Positions 27,297 to 36,791 of a DNA stretch of 64,000 nt are shown here, in pieces; positions within the stretch are counted from its first letter, which is position 1, and the number at the start of each line of letters is the position of its first letter. Position numbers and translations under genes: made by a program. Under the pieces are notes generated by a model, which ran no database searches, was not told the DNA's origin, and was given only the letters and a program-made list of their open reading frames with translations. The stretch comes from Stigmatella aurantiaca DW4/3-1 (GTDB taxonomy: Bacteria; Myxococcota; Myxococcia; Myxococcales; Myxococcaceae): contig NC_014623.1 of the NCBI RefSeq assembly GCF_000165485.1, positions 5,784,893 to 5,848,892 on the forward strand. Reading direction: 5' to 3'.

Positions 27297-28667
27297 TCAC
27301 CGCGCGGACGATGGGTCCATGAAGGTGTGCCGCTCCAGGTCGATGAAGAGGACGGCGAACGAGCGCACCTTGATGGCCAGGCTCTGCGCCATGAAGTTCA
27401 GGTCCGGGTCGTGGGGAGCCCGGTGGAGGGAATCCAGCACCTGCCAGTCCCCCTCCGTGAGCTTGCGCATGAGGAACTTCTCCCAGTTCTTCTGCGCATC
27501 CAGCGTGGGCATGGAGGGAATGCCCCCCTTGTCGAAGAACCGGGACAGCAGCCCATCGAGCACCTGGCGGGCATTGCCCTCGCTGAGCTGGAGACTCTGG
27601 AGCGAGGCCTTCATCTCCTGAGGGTTGCCCCCCAGGTGCTGCGAGAGCAGCGTTCCCCCCGTGCTGCGCCGCGCGGGCCAGTAAGCGTTCTGCGCCAGGG
27701 TCCTCGTCTGGCAGAACGCCTCCCTCACCACGGGCTTCAGCGAGGAGGGCACCCGGCTGGAAAAGGCCTCGAACGCATCGGCGATCTCCAGCCAGAACCG
27801 ATCGATGAGCAGCGCGCCCTCGGCGACCCCCTGGGCCCGCTCTGGAATGCCCGCCAGGGCCAACGCCCAGTCTTTCGGATTCACCCGCCTGCCGTGCAAA
27901 TCCCTCCGGGCGATGACCTTGGAGAGGTTGTCCAGCAACCGGATCTCCTGGAAGGGGAAGCCGAAGAGGGCCGCCACCCGCTCCAGCCTCGCCATGCCGT
28001 CCACCGCGAATCCGAACTCCTCGGACAGCCTGCCCCCCGAGGCCGCGCCGATGAGGCTGGAGGCAGCCTTCACATACGCGACAGCCACCTGGGGGGAGCC
28101 TCCCGTCCAGTCCGCCGCCACGAGCGGCAAGGCGCTCTTGAGGGCCCCCACCGCCTCCCGGGCCGCCACCACCTTGGGCGCATCTTCAGCCCGAGGCCTC
28201 ACCATCCCCTCGAGCAGCACCCCCAAGGCCTTGAGGCTCCCAGGGAGCACGCCGCCCTTCATGGGCGTGCGGACAGGCCCCTTGGGCTCGGCGCGGGCAT
28301 GAACGAGGCTCGCGGCCACGGAGCCAAGGAGCTTCCGCTCCGGCTCGGTGAAGAAAGCAAGCGCCTGCCGCAGTCCAATTTCAAACTTCCGCCGGTTCGC
28401 GTTCCACACTTCCAGGGATGCGCTCAACCCATTGCGCATGGCCACGAGCGCATGAAGCGCTTGCATCGCATCCTGAAGCAGCACCGGGCGAGAGCCGGGC
28501 GCGTAGCTCCCGGCCACGCGCTCGAGGGCGGAGTCCACATCACGCCTGTCCACGGGTCCCCAGCTCAGGCGCTCGACCACGGACATGAGCTGGGCACGGG
28601 CTTGCGCCTCTTCGAGTCTCTGAACAGCAGACAAGGCTGCCGCCCGAGCCTGGACGCGTAGAAACAT
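27297..28667 (-). CDS. Uncharacterised helical protein
   Basis: A protein of about 456 residues that I do not recognise. It is almost all helical by composition, with no signal peptide, membrane segment or nucleotide motif. Landmarks are SMPTLDAQKNWEKFLMRKLTEGDWQVLDSLHRAPHDPD near the C terminus and a Ser/Gly hinge, RRSTGGTLLSQHLGG. The ATG at 28667 has GGGGGGAG ahead; a longer start at 28694 lacks one. It stands alone between convergent and divergent genes, so context gives no clue. It has the normal GC-rich codon use of its neighbours, so it looks native. Confidence 0.7.
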   Translation of the reverse strand: MFLRVQARAAALSAVQRLEEAQARAQLMSVVERLSWGPVDRRDVDSALERVAGSYAPGSRPVLLQDAMQALHALVAMRNGLSASLEVWNANRRKFEIGLRQALAFFTEPERKLLGSVAASLVHARAEPKGPVRTPMKGGVLPGSLKALGVLLEGMVRPRAEDAPKVVAAREAVGALKSALPLVAADWTGGSPQVAVAYVKAASSLIGAASGGRLSEEFGFAVDGMARLERVAALFGFPFQEIRLLDNLSKVIARRDLHGRRVNPKDWALALAGIPERAQGVAEGALLIDRFWLEIADAFEAFSSRVPSSLKPVVREAFCQTRTLAQNAYWPARRSTGGTLLSQHLGGNPQEMKASLQSLQLSEGNARQVLDGLLSRFFDKGGIPSMPTLDAQKNWEKFLMRKLTEGDWQVLDSLHRAPHDPDLNFMAQSLAIKVRSFAVLFIDLERHTFMDPSSAR

Positions 28668-28764
28668 GGACTCCCCCCCGGTAAAGCACTCCAACCAATT
28701 CTCTCGTGAATGGCCGCAGGTTGCGATGCCGTGAATCGCCGGTTCAACAGTTTCGCCTTGGCGT

Positions 28765-31116
28765 TTACATTCCCGTCATCTGAGGCGAGGCAATCCGCAG
28801 CAAGGGGGGCTCGGAGGCATAGAGCAACTTATAAGCGCTGTAGCTGCCCAGCACGCGCTTCACATACTCGCGTGTCTCCTCGAAGGCGATGTGCTCCACC
28901 CACTCGTCGAGCTCCGCCTGAGGCAGTGCCCGCTGCCAGCGCTCCACCGCCATGGGGCCCGCGTTGTAGGCGGCCACCGCGAAGGCTGGGTTGCCTCCGA
29001 AGCGCTTGAGCAGTTGGCCCAGGTAGGCAGAGCCCAACCGGACATTGTCGGCTGGCTGGAACAGCACCTGTTCCGACACCGCCGGGAGCTGGAGCGAGGC
29101 GGCCACTTCGCGCGCCGTGGCGGGCATGAGCTGCGCGAGCCCCAGCGCGCCGGTGGAGGAGCGCGCCCGGGGGTTGAACCGGCTCTCCTCGCGAATGAGC
29201 CCTTGCAGCAGATCCGGATCCACCCGGGCCGCCTTGGCCTGGCGCTCGATGATGGAGCGGTATGCGAGCGGCCAAGTGGCCTCCCAGATGGGCCGGGACG
29301 CGGGGCTCAAGGGCCCCCGCACCTCTTCATGAAGCGAGGTCCGGGCCACCCGGCGCGCGGCCCATCCCCGCCCGGAGCGCTGGAGAATCTGGAAGACCAG
29401 CCGCGCGGGCTCCTCCGACAGCGAGCGGTGGTCCACGGCGAGCAGTTCCTCCACCGCACCGGGGAGCCCCAGCCGGAGCAACTCCACGCCCGCGGCGAAG
29501 CGGGCATCCCGCTTGAGGGAGCCCAAGGACAGGGGCCAGAGCTCGGTGGGAACCTCGTCGATGGTTTCCACCGCCGCCGGGGCCTTCTGGAAGGGGGACT
29601 TGAACGCCGCCAGACGGTCCGGCGAGAGCGTCACGAGCCGCGAGCGGGCCAGCATCCCGTACCAGCTCGCCGGGCGCTCGGTGGCGATGCGCTCGTAAGC
29701 GCTCAGCGCGGGCTCCAGGTTCTTCTGGGACTCCAGCACCCTCGCCTGCCAGTACCGGGCTCTCCAGAGCGCCTCGTCCGTCCGCGCCACGAGCGGCAAC
29801 TCCTCCACCGCCTGAAGCGACGCCAGCGCGGCCGCGGGAGCCCCTGCCCGCTGGTGAAGCCAGAACGCCCGGAAGAGGGCCTCGGAAGCGAAGTTTCCCG
29901 CCGGGTAGCGCCGAGCCACTTCCTCGTAGTGCGCCAGGGCCACCTCGGGCTGAAAGGTCCGCTGCTCGAGCCATGCCTCGAAGAAGAGGGCATCGTCGGC
30001 GTAGCCATGCTCCGGATAGTCCCGCGCCAGCGTGGCATAGGTGGAGATGGCGGTCTCCGGGTCCACCACGGACTGCGAGTAGCCCAGCACATAGAGCGCC
30101 TGGGGTCTGACCTCGGGCGAGTCGCACTGCTGCGCCACCGGCGTCAGCACCTGGATGGCCTGACGGTGCTTGCGCTCCTTGCGCAGGGCCCGGCCATAGG
30201 TCAGGTGCGCGCTGCACGCCAGCGGGTCCGGCAAGGCCACATGGGGCAGCACCCGGTCGATCAGCTCCATGGCGGAGACGTTGTGGTGCAGCTCCACGAG
30301 GGCCTCGCCCCGGCGCACCCGCCACTTGAGGGGCAGCGGCAGGCCCGCCAGCCGCCGCCGGGCATTCTCCGCCTCGCGCGACATGGGATGGGTGGCCCAC
30401 ACCTCCAGCAGCGCGCGGTGCTCCACGTTGTAGAGCCCCTGCTTGCGCGCCAGATCGCAGGTCTTCATCAGCGCCTTCATGCGCACGGCATCCGGCCCCC
30501 GGCTCTGGCGGCTCTGGATGAGTTCCTCGAGCGCCCCCAGCGCCCCGGTGACGTCGCGCTGGCGCTCGAGCACCCGCGCCAGACTGAAGCGCGCCTCGGG
30601 ATACAAAGGAGAGCCCACGCTCACGGCGCGGTACTGCCCCGCCGCGAGCTCCCAGCGCCGCAGCCGCTCATAGGCCTGGGCCGACCGCAGCAGACAGTGC
30701 TCTCTCAGCGCCCCGTATGCGTCCGCCAGGACGGCGAACTCCTCGGCCGCGGCGGCGAAGTCCTTTCCCTGAAAGGCGCTCTGCGCGCTCAGGAAGCGAA
30801 CCGGCAACGTGGGTTCCTCCCGCGCGAGGAGCGCCCGCACGCGGCGGTAGCGGCCCCGGCTGAACTCCGCCCGGGCCTGCGCCAGCGTTCCCTGTGAAAA
30901 GTGCGAGGTGAGCTGCTCCAGCCCGAAGGACTCTCCGGAGAGATCTCCGTCCGGGGGCTGCTCGGTGGGCGAGTCGAGCAATTGCTCCAGTTGCTCTTCC
31001 GAGAGCACCTCGCCCGTGGCCTCTTCCCCCGGCGCCTGAGCCCATGCCGGAAGCCCCGTCAGTGCCCCTGCGTAAACCAGGAGCACCATCACCGCGTCTC
31101 GACGACATTCGACCAT
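28765..31116 (-). CDS. Lytic murein transglycosylase (Slt type)
   Basis: A 783-residue periplasmic peptidoglycan lyase. The signal peptide ends near PAWAQA. Residues of about 60-600 are TPR-like helical repeats forming the ring-like superhelix of Slt70. The catalytic SLT domain is C-terminal: LQGLIREESRFNPRA carries the catalytic Glu, followed by STGALGLAQLMPATA and VAAYNAGPMAVERW. The ATG at 31116 has GGGAG ahead; the longer form from 31149 would bury the signal peptide. It cuts glycan strands into 1,6-anhydro products, for wall turnover or insertion of envelope machines. Confidence 0.92.
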   Translation of the reverse strand: MVECRRDAVMVLLVYAGALTGLPAWAQAPGEEATGEVLSEEQLEQLLDSPTEQPPDGDLSGESFGLEQLTSHFSQGTLAQARAEFSRGRYRRVRALLAREEPTLPVRFLSAQSAFQGKDFAAAAEEFAVLADAYGALREHCLLRSAQAYERLRRWELAAGQYRAVSVGSPLYPEARFSLARVLERQRDVTGALGALEELIQSRQSRGPDAVRMKALMKTCDLARKQGLYNVEHRALLEVWATHPMSREAENARRRLAGLPLPLKWRVRRGEALVELHHNVSAMELIDRVLPHVALPDPLACSAHLTYGRALRKERKHRQAIQVLTPVAQQCDSPEVRPQALYVLGYSQSVVDPETAISTYATLARDYPEHGYADDALFFEAWLEQRTFQPEVALAHYEEVARRYPAGNFASEALFRAFWLHQRAGAPAAALASLQAVEELPLVARTDEALWRARYWQARVLESQKNLEPALSAYERIATERPASWYGMLARSRLVTLSPDRLAAFKSPFQKAPAAVETIDEVPTELWPLSLGSLKRDARFAAGVELLRLGLPGAVEELLAVDHRSLSEEPARLVFQILQRSGRGWAARRVARTSLHEEVRGPLSPASRPIWEATWPLAYRSIIERQAKAARVDPDLLQGLIREESRFNPRARSSTGALGLAQLMPATAREVAASLQLPAVSEQVLFQPADNVRLGSAYLGQLLKRFGGNPAFAVAAYNAGPMAVERWQRALPQAELDEWVEHIAFEETREYVKRVLGSYSAYKLLYASEPPLLRIASPQMTGM

Positions 31117-31360
31117 GCCAGCTCCCGTGCGACCGAGTGGGGCTGACATGGATTGTCACGAACCGCGATCGGGGAACTGGCGCACCGCTCCTCGCGGACG
31201 CGCCCGTCTTCCAGATGATACCCCGGAGGGTCATGCCCCCGGGGCGGTGCACGAAAAGCGACGGGGCACGCACCGCGCCCACAAGGAGCTTCCGTGCGAC
31301 GCGAGCGGCGCGAGTAGCGGTTGGGCCTACCTGCGCATCCTCACACCGTCACCCGACCAC

Positions 31361-32674
31361 TCACTCCTCGGCGAAGGGCTGAATGGCCTGCGCGACGGCC
31401 AGCTCCTGCCGGGCCTCGCTCAGCTCCGAGTTCGTCGCGCGCAGCCGGTCCGACAACACCTGCACGAAGCTCCAGAGCATCTTCACCGCGAGGATGGACT
31501 CGCGCTTCATCAGGCTCATCAGGTCGGGCCGGGCAATCACCATCGTCCGCGTGGGCTCGGTAGCGCGCACCGTGGCCGAGCGGGGCGCATTGTCGATGAG
31601 CCCCATCTCTCCGAAGTGCCCTCCAGCGCGCAGCTCGGCGATCTCCACGCCGTTCTTCTCGATGACCACCCGGCCGCGAATGACGACGAACAACTCCTCG
31701 CCCGGCTGGCCCTCCACGACGATCTCCCGCCCCGCGGGGAACGTGCGCGTGGTGGCGATGGAGAGCACCGCCGTCTGCTCCTTGTAGGTGAGGTGCCGGA
31801 ACAGGGGAATCTTGCGCAGCGCCTCCATGCGCGACTGCGCCTCGCTCGTCTCCTCACTGGCGACGGCGCCATCCCCGGCCACCTTCACCACCACGGCGGT
31901 GATGTTGTCCTTGCCACCCCGCTCGTTGGCCGTCTCGATGAGCCGCTTGGGCAGGTCCGCGATGGCCACCCCGGCGACCATGGGCAGCATCTCCTCGTCC
32001 TCCAGATAGCCGTGCAGGCCGTCCGAGCAGAGGATGAAGACGTCTCCGGGCGCCAGCTCCACGATGAGCGTGTCGACCTGGACAGACTCCTGGATGCCCA
32101 CCGCGCGGGTGATGACGTTGCGGTACTGGGAGCTGGCCGCCTGCTCCTTGGTGATGGTGCCCGCCTTGAGCTGCGCGGCCACCAGGGTGTGGTCCTCGGT
32201 CAGGCGGTGACATTGGCCGTGCCGCACCAGGTACACCCGCGAATCTCCCACGTGGCCGATGACGCCCTTGTTGCCGCTGAGCGCCAGGCACACGAACGTG
32301 GTGCCCATGCCGCGCTTGGTCGCGTCCGCCATGGCCATCCGGTAGATGTCCGCGCACGCGCGCTGGATGGCCACTTCCATCAGGGCCGCGGCGGCCGCGC
32401 GACTGTCCTGGGAGGGGTTGCTCGCCAGATCCTTCAGAAGGTGCTTGTTCGCGGCGATGTGCTGCTTGACCGCCTCGGTGGCCCGCGCACTGGCGACCTC
32501 GCCCGCGGCGTGCCCCCCCATGCCGTCCGCGACGATGTACAGACCAAGCGCTGGGTCCACCAACATCGCATCTTCGTTGTGCTGGCGCTTCCGGCCGACG
32601 TCGGTCAAACCGAATGCTTCTGTGGTCAAGGCCAAAGCGGCGCTCTCCCGTGACTCCGAGGGGTTGCTCCGCAC
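31361..32674 (-). CDS. PP2C protein phosphatase fused to a cyclic-nucleotide-binding domain
   Basis: The N-terminal half is a PP2C Ser/Thr phosphatase with all metal motifs: RKRQHNEDA, VADGMGGHAAGE, HVGDSRVYLVR, LCSDGLHGYL and DNITAVVVKV. After a short linker the C-terminal 120 residues form a cNMP-binding domain with GHFGEMGLIDNAPRSATVRA, where the Arg that holds the cyclic phosphate is present. So phosphatase activity is probably tuned by cAMP or a related nucleotide, which is inference. I chose GTG 32674 (GGTGGG ahead) over the tracked 32773 because homology begins just after it. It would oppose the Ser/Thr kinases abundant in myxobacteria. Confidence 0.9.
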   Translation of the reverse strand: MRSNPSESRESAALALTTEAFGLTDVGRKRQHNEDAMLVDPALGLYIVADGMGGHAAGEVASARATEAVKQHIAANKHLLKDLASNPSQDSRAAAAALMEVAIQRACADIYRMAMADATKRGMGTTFVCLALSGNKGVIGHVGDSRVYLVRHGQCHRLTEDHTLVAAQLKAGTITKEQAASSQYRNVITRAVGIQESVQVDTLIVELAPGDVFILCSDGLHGYLEDEEMLPMVAGVAIADLPKRLIETANERGGKDNITAVVVKVAGDGAVASEETSEAQSRMEALRKIPLFRHLTYKEQTAVLSIATTRTFPAGREIVVEGQPGEELFVVIRGRVVIEKNGVEIAELRAGGHFGEMGLIDNAPRSATVRATEPTRTMVIARPDLMSLMKRESILAVKMLWSFVQVLSDRLRATNSELSEARQELAVAQAIQPFAEE

Positions 32675-32830
32675 GTTACGCAGCCCACCAAAGGCCTTGC
32701 AAGGTTCCCCATCAGGTGGGGTGAAGGAACGCGGTCCATGCATCAGGGAAACAACCGGGGACAGTCCGGACACGAAGTAAAACAGGACCTTCCCAGGGCT
32801 CCGCCCCCCTCCCCTCCCCCAAGACGGGAC

Positions 32831-32860
32831 TTGTCAACGAAGTCTCGGGTTGGCTATAGC
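32831..32860 (+). promoter_or_regulatory. Candidate promoter of the 61-residue protein
   Basis: TTGTCA (32831-32836) and TATAGC (32855-32860) are 18 bp apart. The start would be near 32867, about 70 nt before the ATG at 32939. Confidence 0.45.
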
Positions 32861-32938
32861 AGGCCCCCTGCCTCGTTCCCGTCTAGAGTCTCCGGGGCGG
32901 TGCGGAACACAGAAGCATCTCAAGGAGCAGGAAACCCC

Positions 32939-33124
32939 ATGCCCGTCGTGACAGTCCGGTCCTCCAAGCGTCCGGCGAAGTTCGACTCTCTGGCCCGTAA
33001 GGTGACCGAGGCGGCGTCGGATCTCCTCACCCAGAGTGACCGGGTCCTCGTCGTCTATGGCAAGGAGACGGCCAGCATCTACTACGAGGGCTCCGAGCTG
33101 CCCTCTACCTCCCACGTCTCGTGA
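32939..33124 (+). CDS. Small protein of unknown function
   Basis: A 61-residue protein with a good ribosome site (AAGGAG, 9 bases before the ATG at 32939) and its own promoter-like sequence. It reads as a mixed alpha/beta domain with a basic N terminus (VTVRSSKRPAKF) and RVLVVYGKETASIYYEG at the end. No Cys, no membrane segment. I do not recognise the family. The upstream extension to 32738 is only open reading without coding character and includes the promoter. It is divergent from the PP2C fusion. Confidence 0.65.
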   Translation: MPVVTVRSSKRPAKFDSLARKVTEAASDLLTQSDRVLVVYGKETASIYYEGSELPSTSHVS

Positions 33125-33278
33125 TGCCGTGAAGTGAGCGTTCAGCCGGGCGCCCCCATCCCAGGCTGCGGCGAGGTAACACTCCCAGACGCTGAAACGT
33201 GTGCTGGCAGACGGAAAGCCCGCTCAAGTGCCGGGGACTGACTGCCGTCCTCCTCGTGATGAGGATACATCCTGCGGC

Positions 33279-34871
33279 ATGAGTGATCGCCGTGTGACGG
33301 CCGCGCCGCAGGAGTCGATACCGACCCCGCTCCCCGAACGGCAGGGCGCGTCCGTTGGAGAATCCGTCGCCGGTGGCTGGGAATCCGAGCTCCCCTACCG
33401 AGAGCTCTTCCTGACCGTGGCGGAGCTGATCCCCGAAGCGCTCTACACGAAGGATCTCCAGGGCCGTTACACCTATATCAACAGCGCGGGGGCCCGGTAC
33501 CTGGGGCTGCCCATCCCGGAGATCATCGGCCGCAAGGACAGCGAGTTGATGACGCCCGAGGAGGCGCAAAACACGCTGGAGTTCGACCGGCAGACGCTGC
33601 TGGCCGGGCGCACCCTCCACGCGGAGATGACGGAATTTCTGGGAGGCGTGCGGCGCGAGTGGATCTCCACCAAGGGGATCATCCGCCGCGCCGATGGACA
33701 GATGGTGGGGATGTTCGGCATCTCCCGGGATGTCTCCGAGCACCGGCGCAGCGAAGCGGCCCAACTGCAAAGCGAGGCGCTCTTCCGCGCAACGGCCAGC
33801 AGCAGCTTCGACGCCTTCTTCCTGCTCCGGGAGGACCCCGAAGGCCTGCGTCTTCTGCGCCTCAACTCCCATGGCGAGGCCCTGCTGGGCTGCCAGGCAA
33901 CGGAGGCCGAGGGAGGCCTCTTCACGGACTTTCCGCAGGCGGGCTTCATCGCGCCGCCGCACCTGTGCCAGGAGGTGTGGCGAACCGGGAAGCCGCATGA
34001 CGAGGAGATCGAGCAGGCGTTGCCACAACAGGGCCGCCGCTGGTTTCGGAGGCAGCTGAGCGCGGTGGGCAATTGCATGGCCGTCATGCTGCGGGACATC
34101 ACCCGGCAGCGTGAGAACGAGCTGCGGCTGCGGCTCAACGAGCGGATGGCCGCCATTGGCATGCTGGCCGCCGGGGTGGCCCATGAGATCAACAACCCGC
34201 TGGCGTTCGTCTCCAGCAACCTCAACTTCATCGACACCGAGCTGCGCAGGCCCCCTCCTTCCGCGGTTGACATGGCCGAACTCAAGGAGGCCATCTCCGA
34301 CGCGCGGGAAGGCGCCGAGCGCATGCGAATCATCGTCCAGAGCTTGAAGGCGCTCTCCCGCGGCGACTCCATCACCACCCAGCCCGTGGACCTGCACGAG
34401 GTCCTGGAGAACTCGGTTCATCTGGCCTGGAGCCGGTTGCGCAGCAAGGGACGGCTGGTGCGCGACTATGGAGAGCTCTCACCCGTGCTGGGCAACTCGG
34501 TGCAGCTCTCCCAGGTCTTCGTCAACCTGATCATCAACGCCGCGCAGGCGCTGCGGAAGACGGGCGGGGAGATCCGGCTGGTGACCCGCATGCACAGCCC
34601 CCACCGGGCGCTGGTCGAGGTGCACGACAACGGCTGCGGCATCGCCGCCGAGCACTTGGACCGCATCTTCGAGCCCTTCTTCACCACCAAGCCCGTGGGA
34701 GAGGGCACGGGCCTGGGGCTGTCCATCAGCCACGACATCATCCGCGGCCTGGGGGGAGAGCTGTCGGTGAGCAGCACCCTGGACGTGGGGACCACGTTCC
34801 GGATCCTGCTCCCAGCGAGCCCCGAAGCCCCCCCGCAGGACACCCTGCCGGCCGACAAGGGGGTTCACTGA
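33279..34871 (+). CDS. PAS-domain sensor histidine kinase
   Basis: A kinase of about 530 residues without membrane segments, so a cytoplasmic sensor. Order: PAS domain at about residues 37-155 (IPEALYTKDLQGRYTYINSAG), a second, weaker PAS-like region, then the dimerisation helix with the phosphoacceptor His in GVAHEINNPLAFV and the ATPase domain with N box INAAQALRKTGG, G1 DNGCGI, F box FEPFFTTK and G2 GTGLGLSIS. These all look intact. No response regulator is next to it, so it is an orphan kinase, as many are in myxobacteria. Confidence 0.92.
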   Translation: MSDRRVTAAPQESIPTPLPERQGASVGESVAGGWESELPYRELFLTVAELIPEALYTKDLQGRYTYINSAGARYLGLPIPEIIGRKDSELMTPEEAQNTLEFDRQTLLAGRTLHAEMTEFLGGVRREWISTKGIIRRADGQMVGMFGISRDVSEHRRSEAAQLQSEALFRATASSSFDAFFLLREDPEGLRLLRLNSHGEALLGCQATEAEGGLFTDFPQAGFIAPPHLCQEVWRTGKPHDEEIEQALPQQGRRWFRRQLSAVGNCMAVMLRDITRQRENELRLRLNERMAAIGMLAAGVAHEINNPLAFVSSNLNFIDTELRRPPPSAVDMAELKEAISDAREGAERMRIIVQSLKALSRGDSITTQPVDLHEVLENSVHLAWSRLRSKGRLVRDYGELSPVLGNSVQLSQVFVNLIINAAQALRKTGGEIRLVTRMHSPHRALVEVHDNGCGIAAEHLDRIFEPFFTTKPVGEGTGLGLSISHDIIRGLGGELSVSSTLDVGTTFRILLPASPEAPPQDTLPADKGVH

Positions 34872-34910
34872 GCCAGGCCACGCCCCCGCGGGAATCCAGG
34901 CCATCCCCTG

Positions 34911-35866
34911 TCAGAAGCGGGCCTGGATCAACAGGTTGACGCCCACTGCATCCGGTGGCTGAAGGACAAAGTCACCCTGCCCGGTGGCATCATCGACGTA
35001 GAGGGTCTGGTTGGGATCCCTCACATAGAAGACCTCCGCCAGCATCCCCGCCACCGCGCCCAGGTCCCAACGGGCCGTGGCCTTCAGCGTCAGCACGGGG
35101 CCCCGGTCCTTGCCCTCTGGCAGAAGGGAGATCTGGTTGGGTGCCCGGAGCACCACGTTCCGGCCGTCCGCTCCAGTCGTCGGCAATCCCGGCCGGCCTT
35201 GAAACACCGCCGGCAGGGTGACCCGCGCGAGCAGCCCCGGCGTCACGCCCACCTCTTGAAAGAAGTAGTCGAACCCCAGCGTGCCGGACACCTCCGGGCG
35301 GAGTTCAGCGCCACGCGAGAAGGCCGTGTAGGCAGGCAGCCCGGGGACGTCCACCTGGATGAAAGCGGGCGTCCGGAGGTAGGCCAGCGCGTGCGCCCTC
35401 CAGAACCCCCGCTTCCGCTTCGCCTCCAGCGCCGCCGCTTGCGCCAGCTCGTTGCGAGACTCGCCCGCCGCCCCTTCCGCGTCTTGGAGACGCTGCGACG
35501 CGAGGCTGCCCTCCAGCGATACCGACGCGGAGAAGCCACCCGGATAGGTCTCGGGCGTGAAGAACCGCTCGAAGAAGGCCGGGTCTCCCCCATAGAGCGA
35601 CAGGTCCACGCTGTTCCCAATGGGAGAGCCCCGCTGCCACGAAGCCCGCAAAGAGCCCCCTTTCACATCTCCAGGGAGCCACCCGCAAGCAAGGCGTAGT
35701 GACGGGCGTCCTCCTTCTTCAGATCATCGATGAGGACCGCGGACTTGGTGGCCGCGAACACGCTCCACCGCTGGCGCGACAGGCTCACCTCCACTCCCGG
35801 CTCACCGCTGGAGCGGCGTGGGAAGGCCTGCCGTTCCCAAGTCACGGGATATGAGAACCCCATGTA
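34911..35866 (-). pseudogene. Decayed outer-membrane beta-barrel protein gene
   Basis: The last 250 codons (34911-35660) read as an outer-membrane protein: alternating strands and a typical end, AVGVNLLIQARF with terminal Phe. Upstream, another frame continues the same style for about 67 codons (from MGFSYPVTW at 35863 to GGSLEM then a stop at 35663), and the two join where one missing base would restore a single frame (GAGATGTGAAAGGG). No signal peptide or further barrel lies upstream; the CPBP protease begins there. So this is a gene with a lost 5' end and a frameshift. An open frame starting at GTG 35666 may be annotated as a short CDS. Confidence 0.6.
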
Positions 35867-35986
35867 CGTCCGGGTGCTGCCAAAACAACCCCTGCGCGAT
35901 GCAAGAAGGCAATGGCGTTCCGGCTTCAGCGTAGGAGCGCCGTCCTGCTCGCGCTCGGCCCTGGCGCCTTGGCAAGGAGCCCATGC

Positions 35987-36760
35987 ATGTCCCGACGATT
36001 CCTGAGTTCCCGCGTGGGCGTGACGCTCATCACCCTGGCGGTGTTCTTCCTCCTCGATAGATACATCCACACCCTGCCCTTCCTGCGCTTGCTGCCCCGC
36101 GACGTGCGGCTCTGGACGTGGCAAGGCGCCCAGGTGCTGGTCTGCCTGCTGGCGGTGGCCCTCGTCCACCGGTTGCGGCCCCGGGCTGCCCTGTCCGAAG
36201 TGGGCCTGGGCCCGCTGACGCTTCGGGCAATGGGCTTCTGCGCCATCGCGACCCTGCCCATGATCCTGACTTACGGCGTGGCGGCGGGCTTCCAGGTGCA
36301 CCTGACGTGGAAGGACGTGATGAAGCAGGCGGTGATGTCGCCGCTCGCGGAGGAGGTCCTCTACCGGGGTTACGTCCTGGGCCAGTTGCAGCGCAGGGCA
36401 CACTGGCCCTTCTGGGGTGCGGCGCTGGTCGGGCTTGTCCCCTTCGCGCTTGGGCACCTCTACCAGAGCACTCAGGCGGGCCATGACGCCTGGGGGATTG
36501 CCGGAGTGATGGCCATCACCGGGATGGGACACCTGTTCTTCGCCTGGCTGCTCGAGCGCTGGAGCGACCTGTGGGTGCCCGTGGGCATGCACGCCCTGAT
36601 GAACCTGTCATGGGAGGCCTTCCAGGTGGATTCCACGGCGTTGGGAGGGACTCAGGCCAACGTGGCACGCTTTGCCACGGTGGGGCTCGCCGTTGGGCTG
36701 ACGCTGCTGGGGCGGCGGGGCATGCCCGGCTGGGGCGCCACCCCTCCCGCTCCAGCATGA
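35987..36760 (+). CDS. CPBP-family intramembrane protease (CAAX-like)
   Basis: A membrane protein of 257 residues with about six transmembrane helices and the Abi/CPBP motifs: EE-x3-R in PLAEEVLYRGYVLGQL, the second-motif His in GHLYQS and the third in HALMN. Such proteases process prenylated or peptide substrates, or bacteriocin-type peptides, in the membrane. The ATG at 35987 follows AAGGAG, and the protein then begins with a hydrophobic helix. It is intact although both neighbours are gene remnants. Confidence 0.88.
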   Translation: MSRRFLSSRVGVTLITLAVFFLLDRYIHTLPFLRLLPRDVRLWTWQGAQVLVCLLAVALVHRLRPRAALSEVGLGPLTLRAMGFCAIATLPMILTYGVAAGFQVHLTWKDVMKQAVMSPLAEEVLYRGYVLGQLQRRAHWPFWGAALVGLVPFALGHLYQSTQAGHDAWGIAGVMAITGMGHLFFAWLLERWSDLWVPVGMHALMNLSWEAFQVDSTALGGTQANVARFATVGLAVGLTLLGRRGMPGWGATPPAPA

Positions 36761-36791
36761 CGATGCCCCCTCAACCGCGGGCGGACTTCAC

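Noticed and set aside
35663-36592. A 309-codon minus-strand gene opposite the CPBP protease
   Set aside because: Only its last 67 codons have protein-like character, and those belong to the decayed outer-membrane gene; the rest is the shadow of the protease gene.
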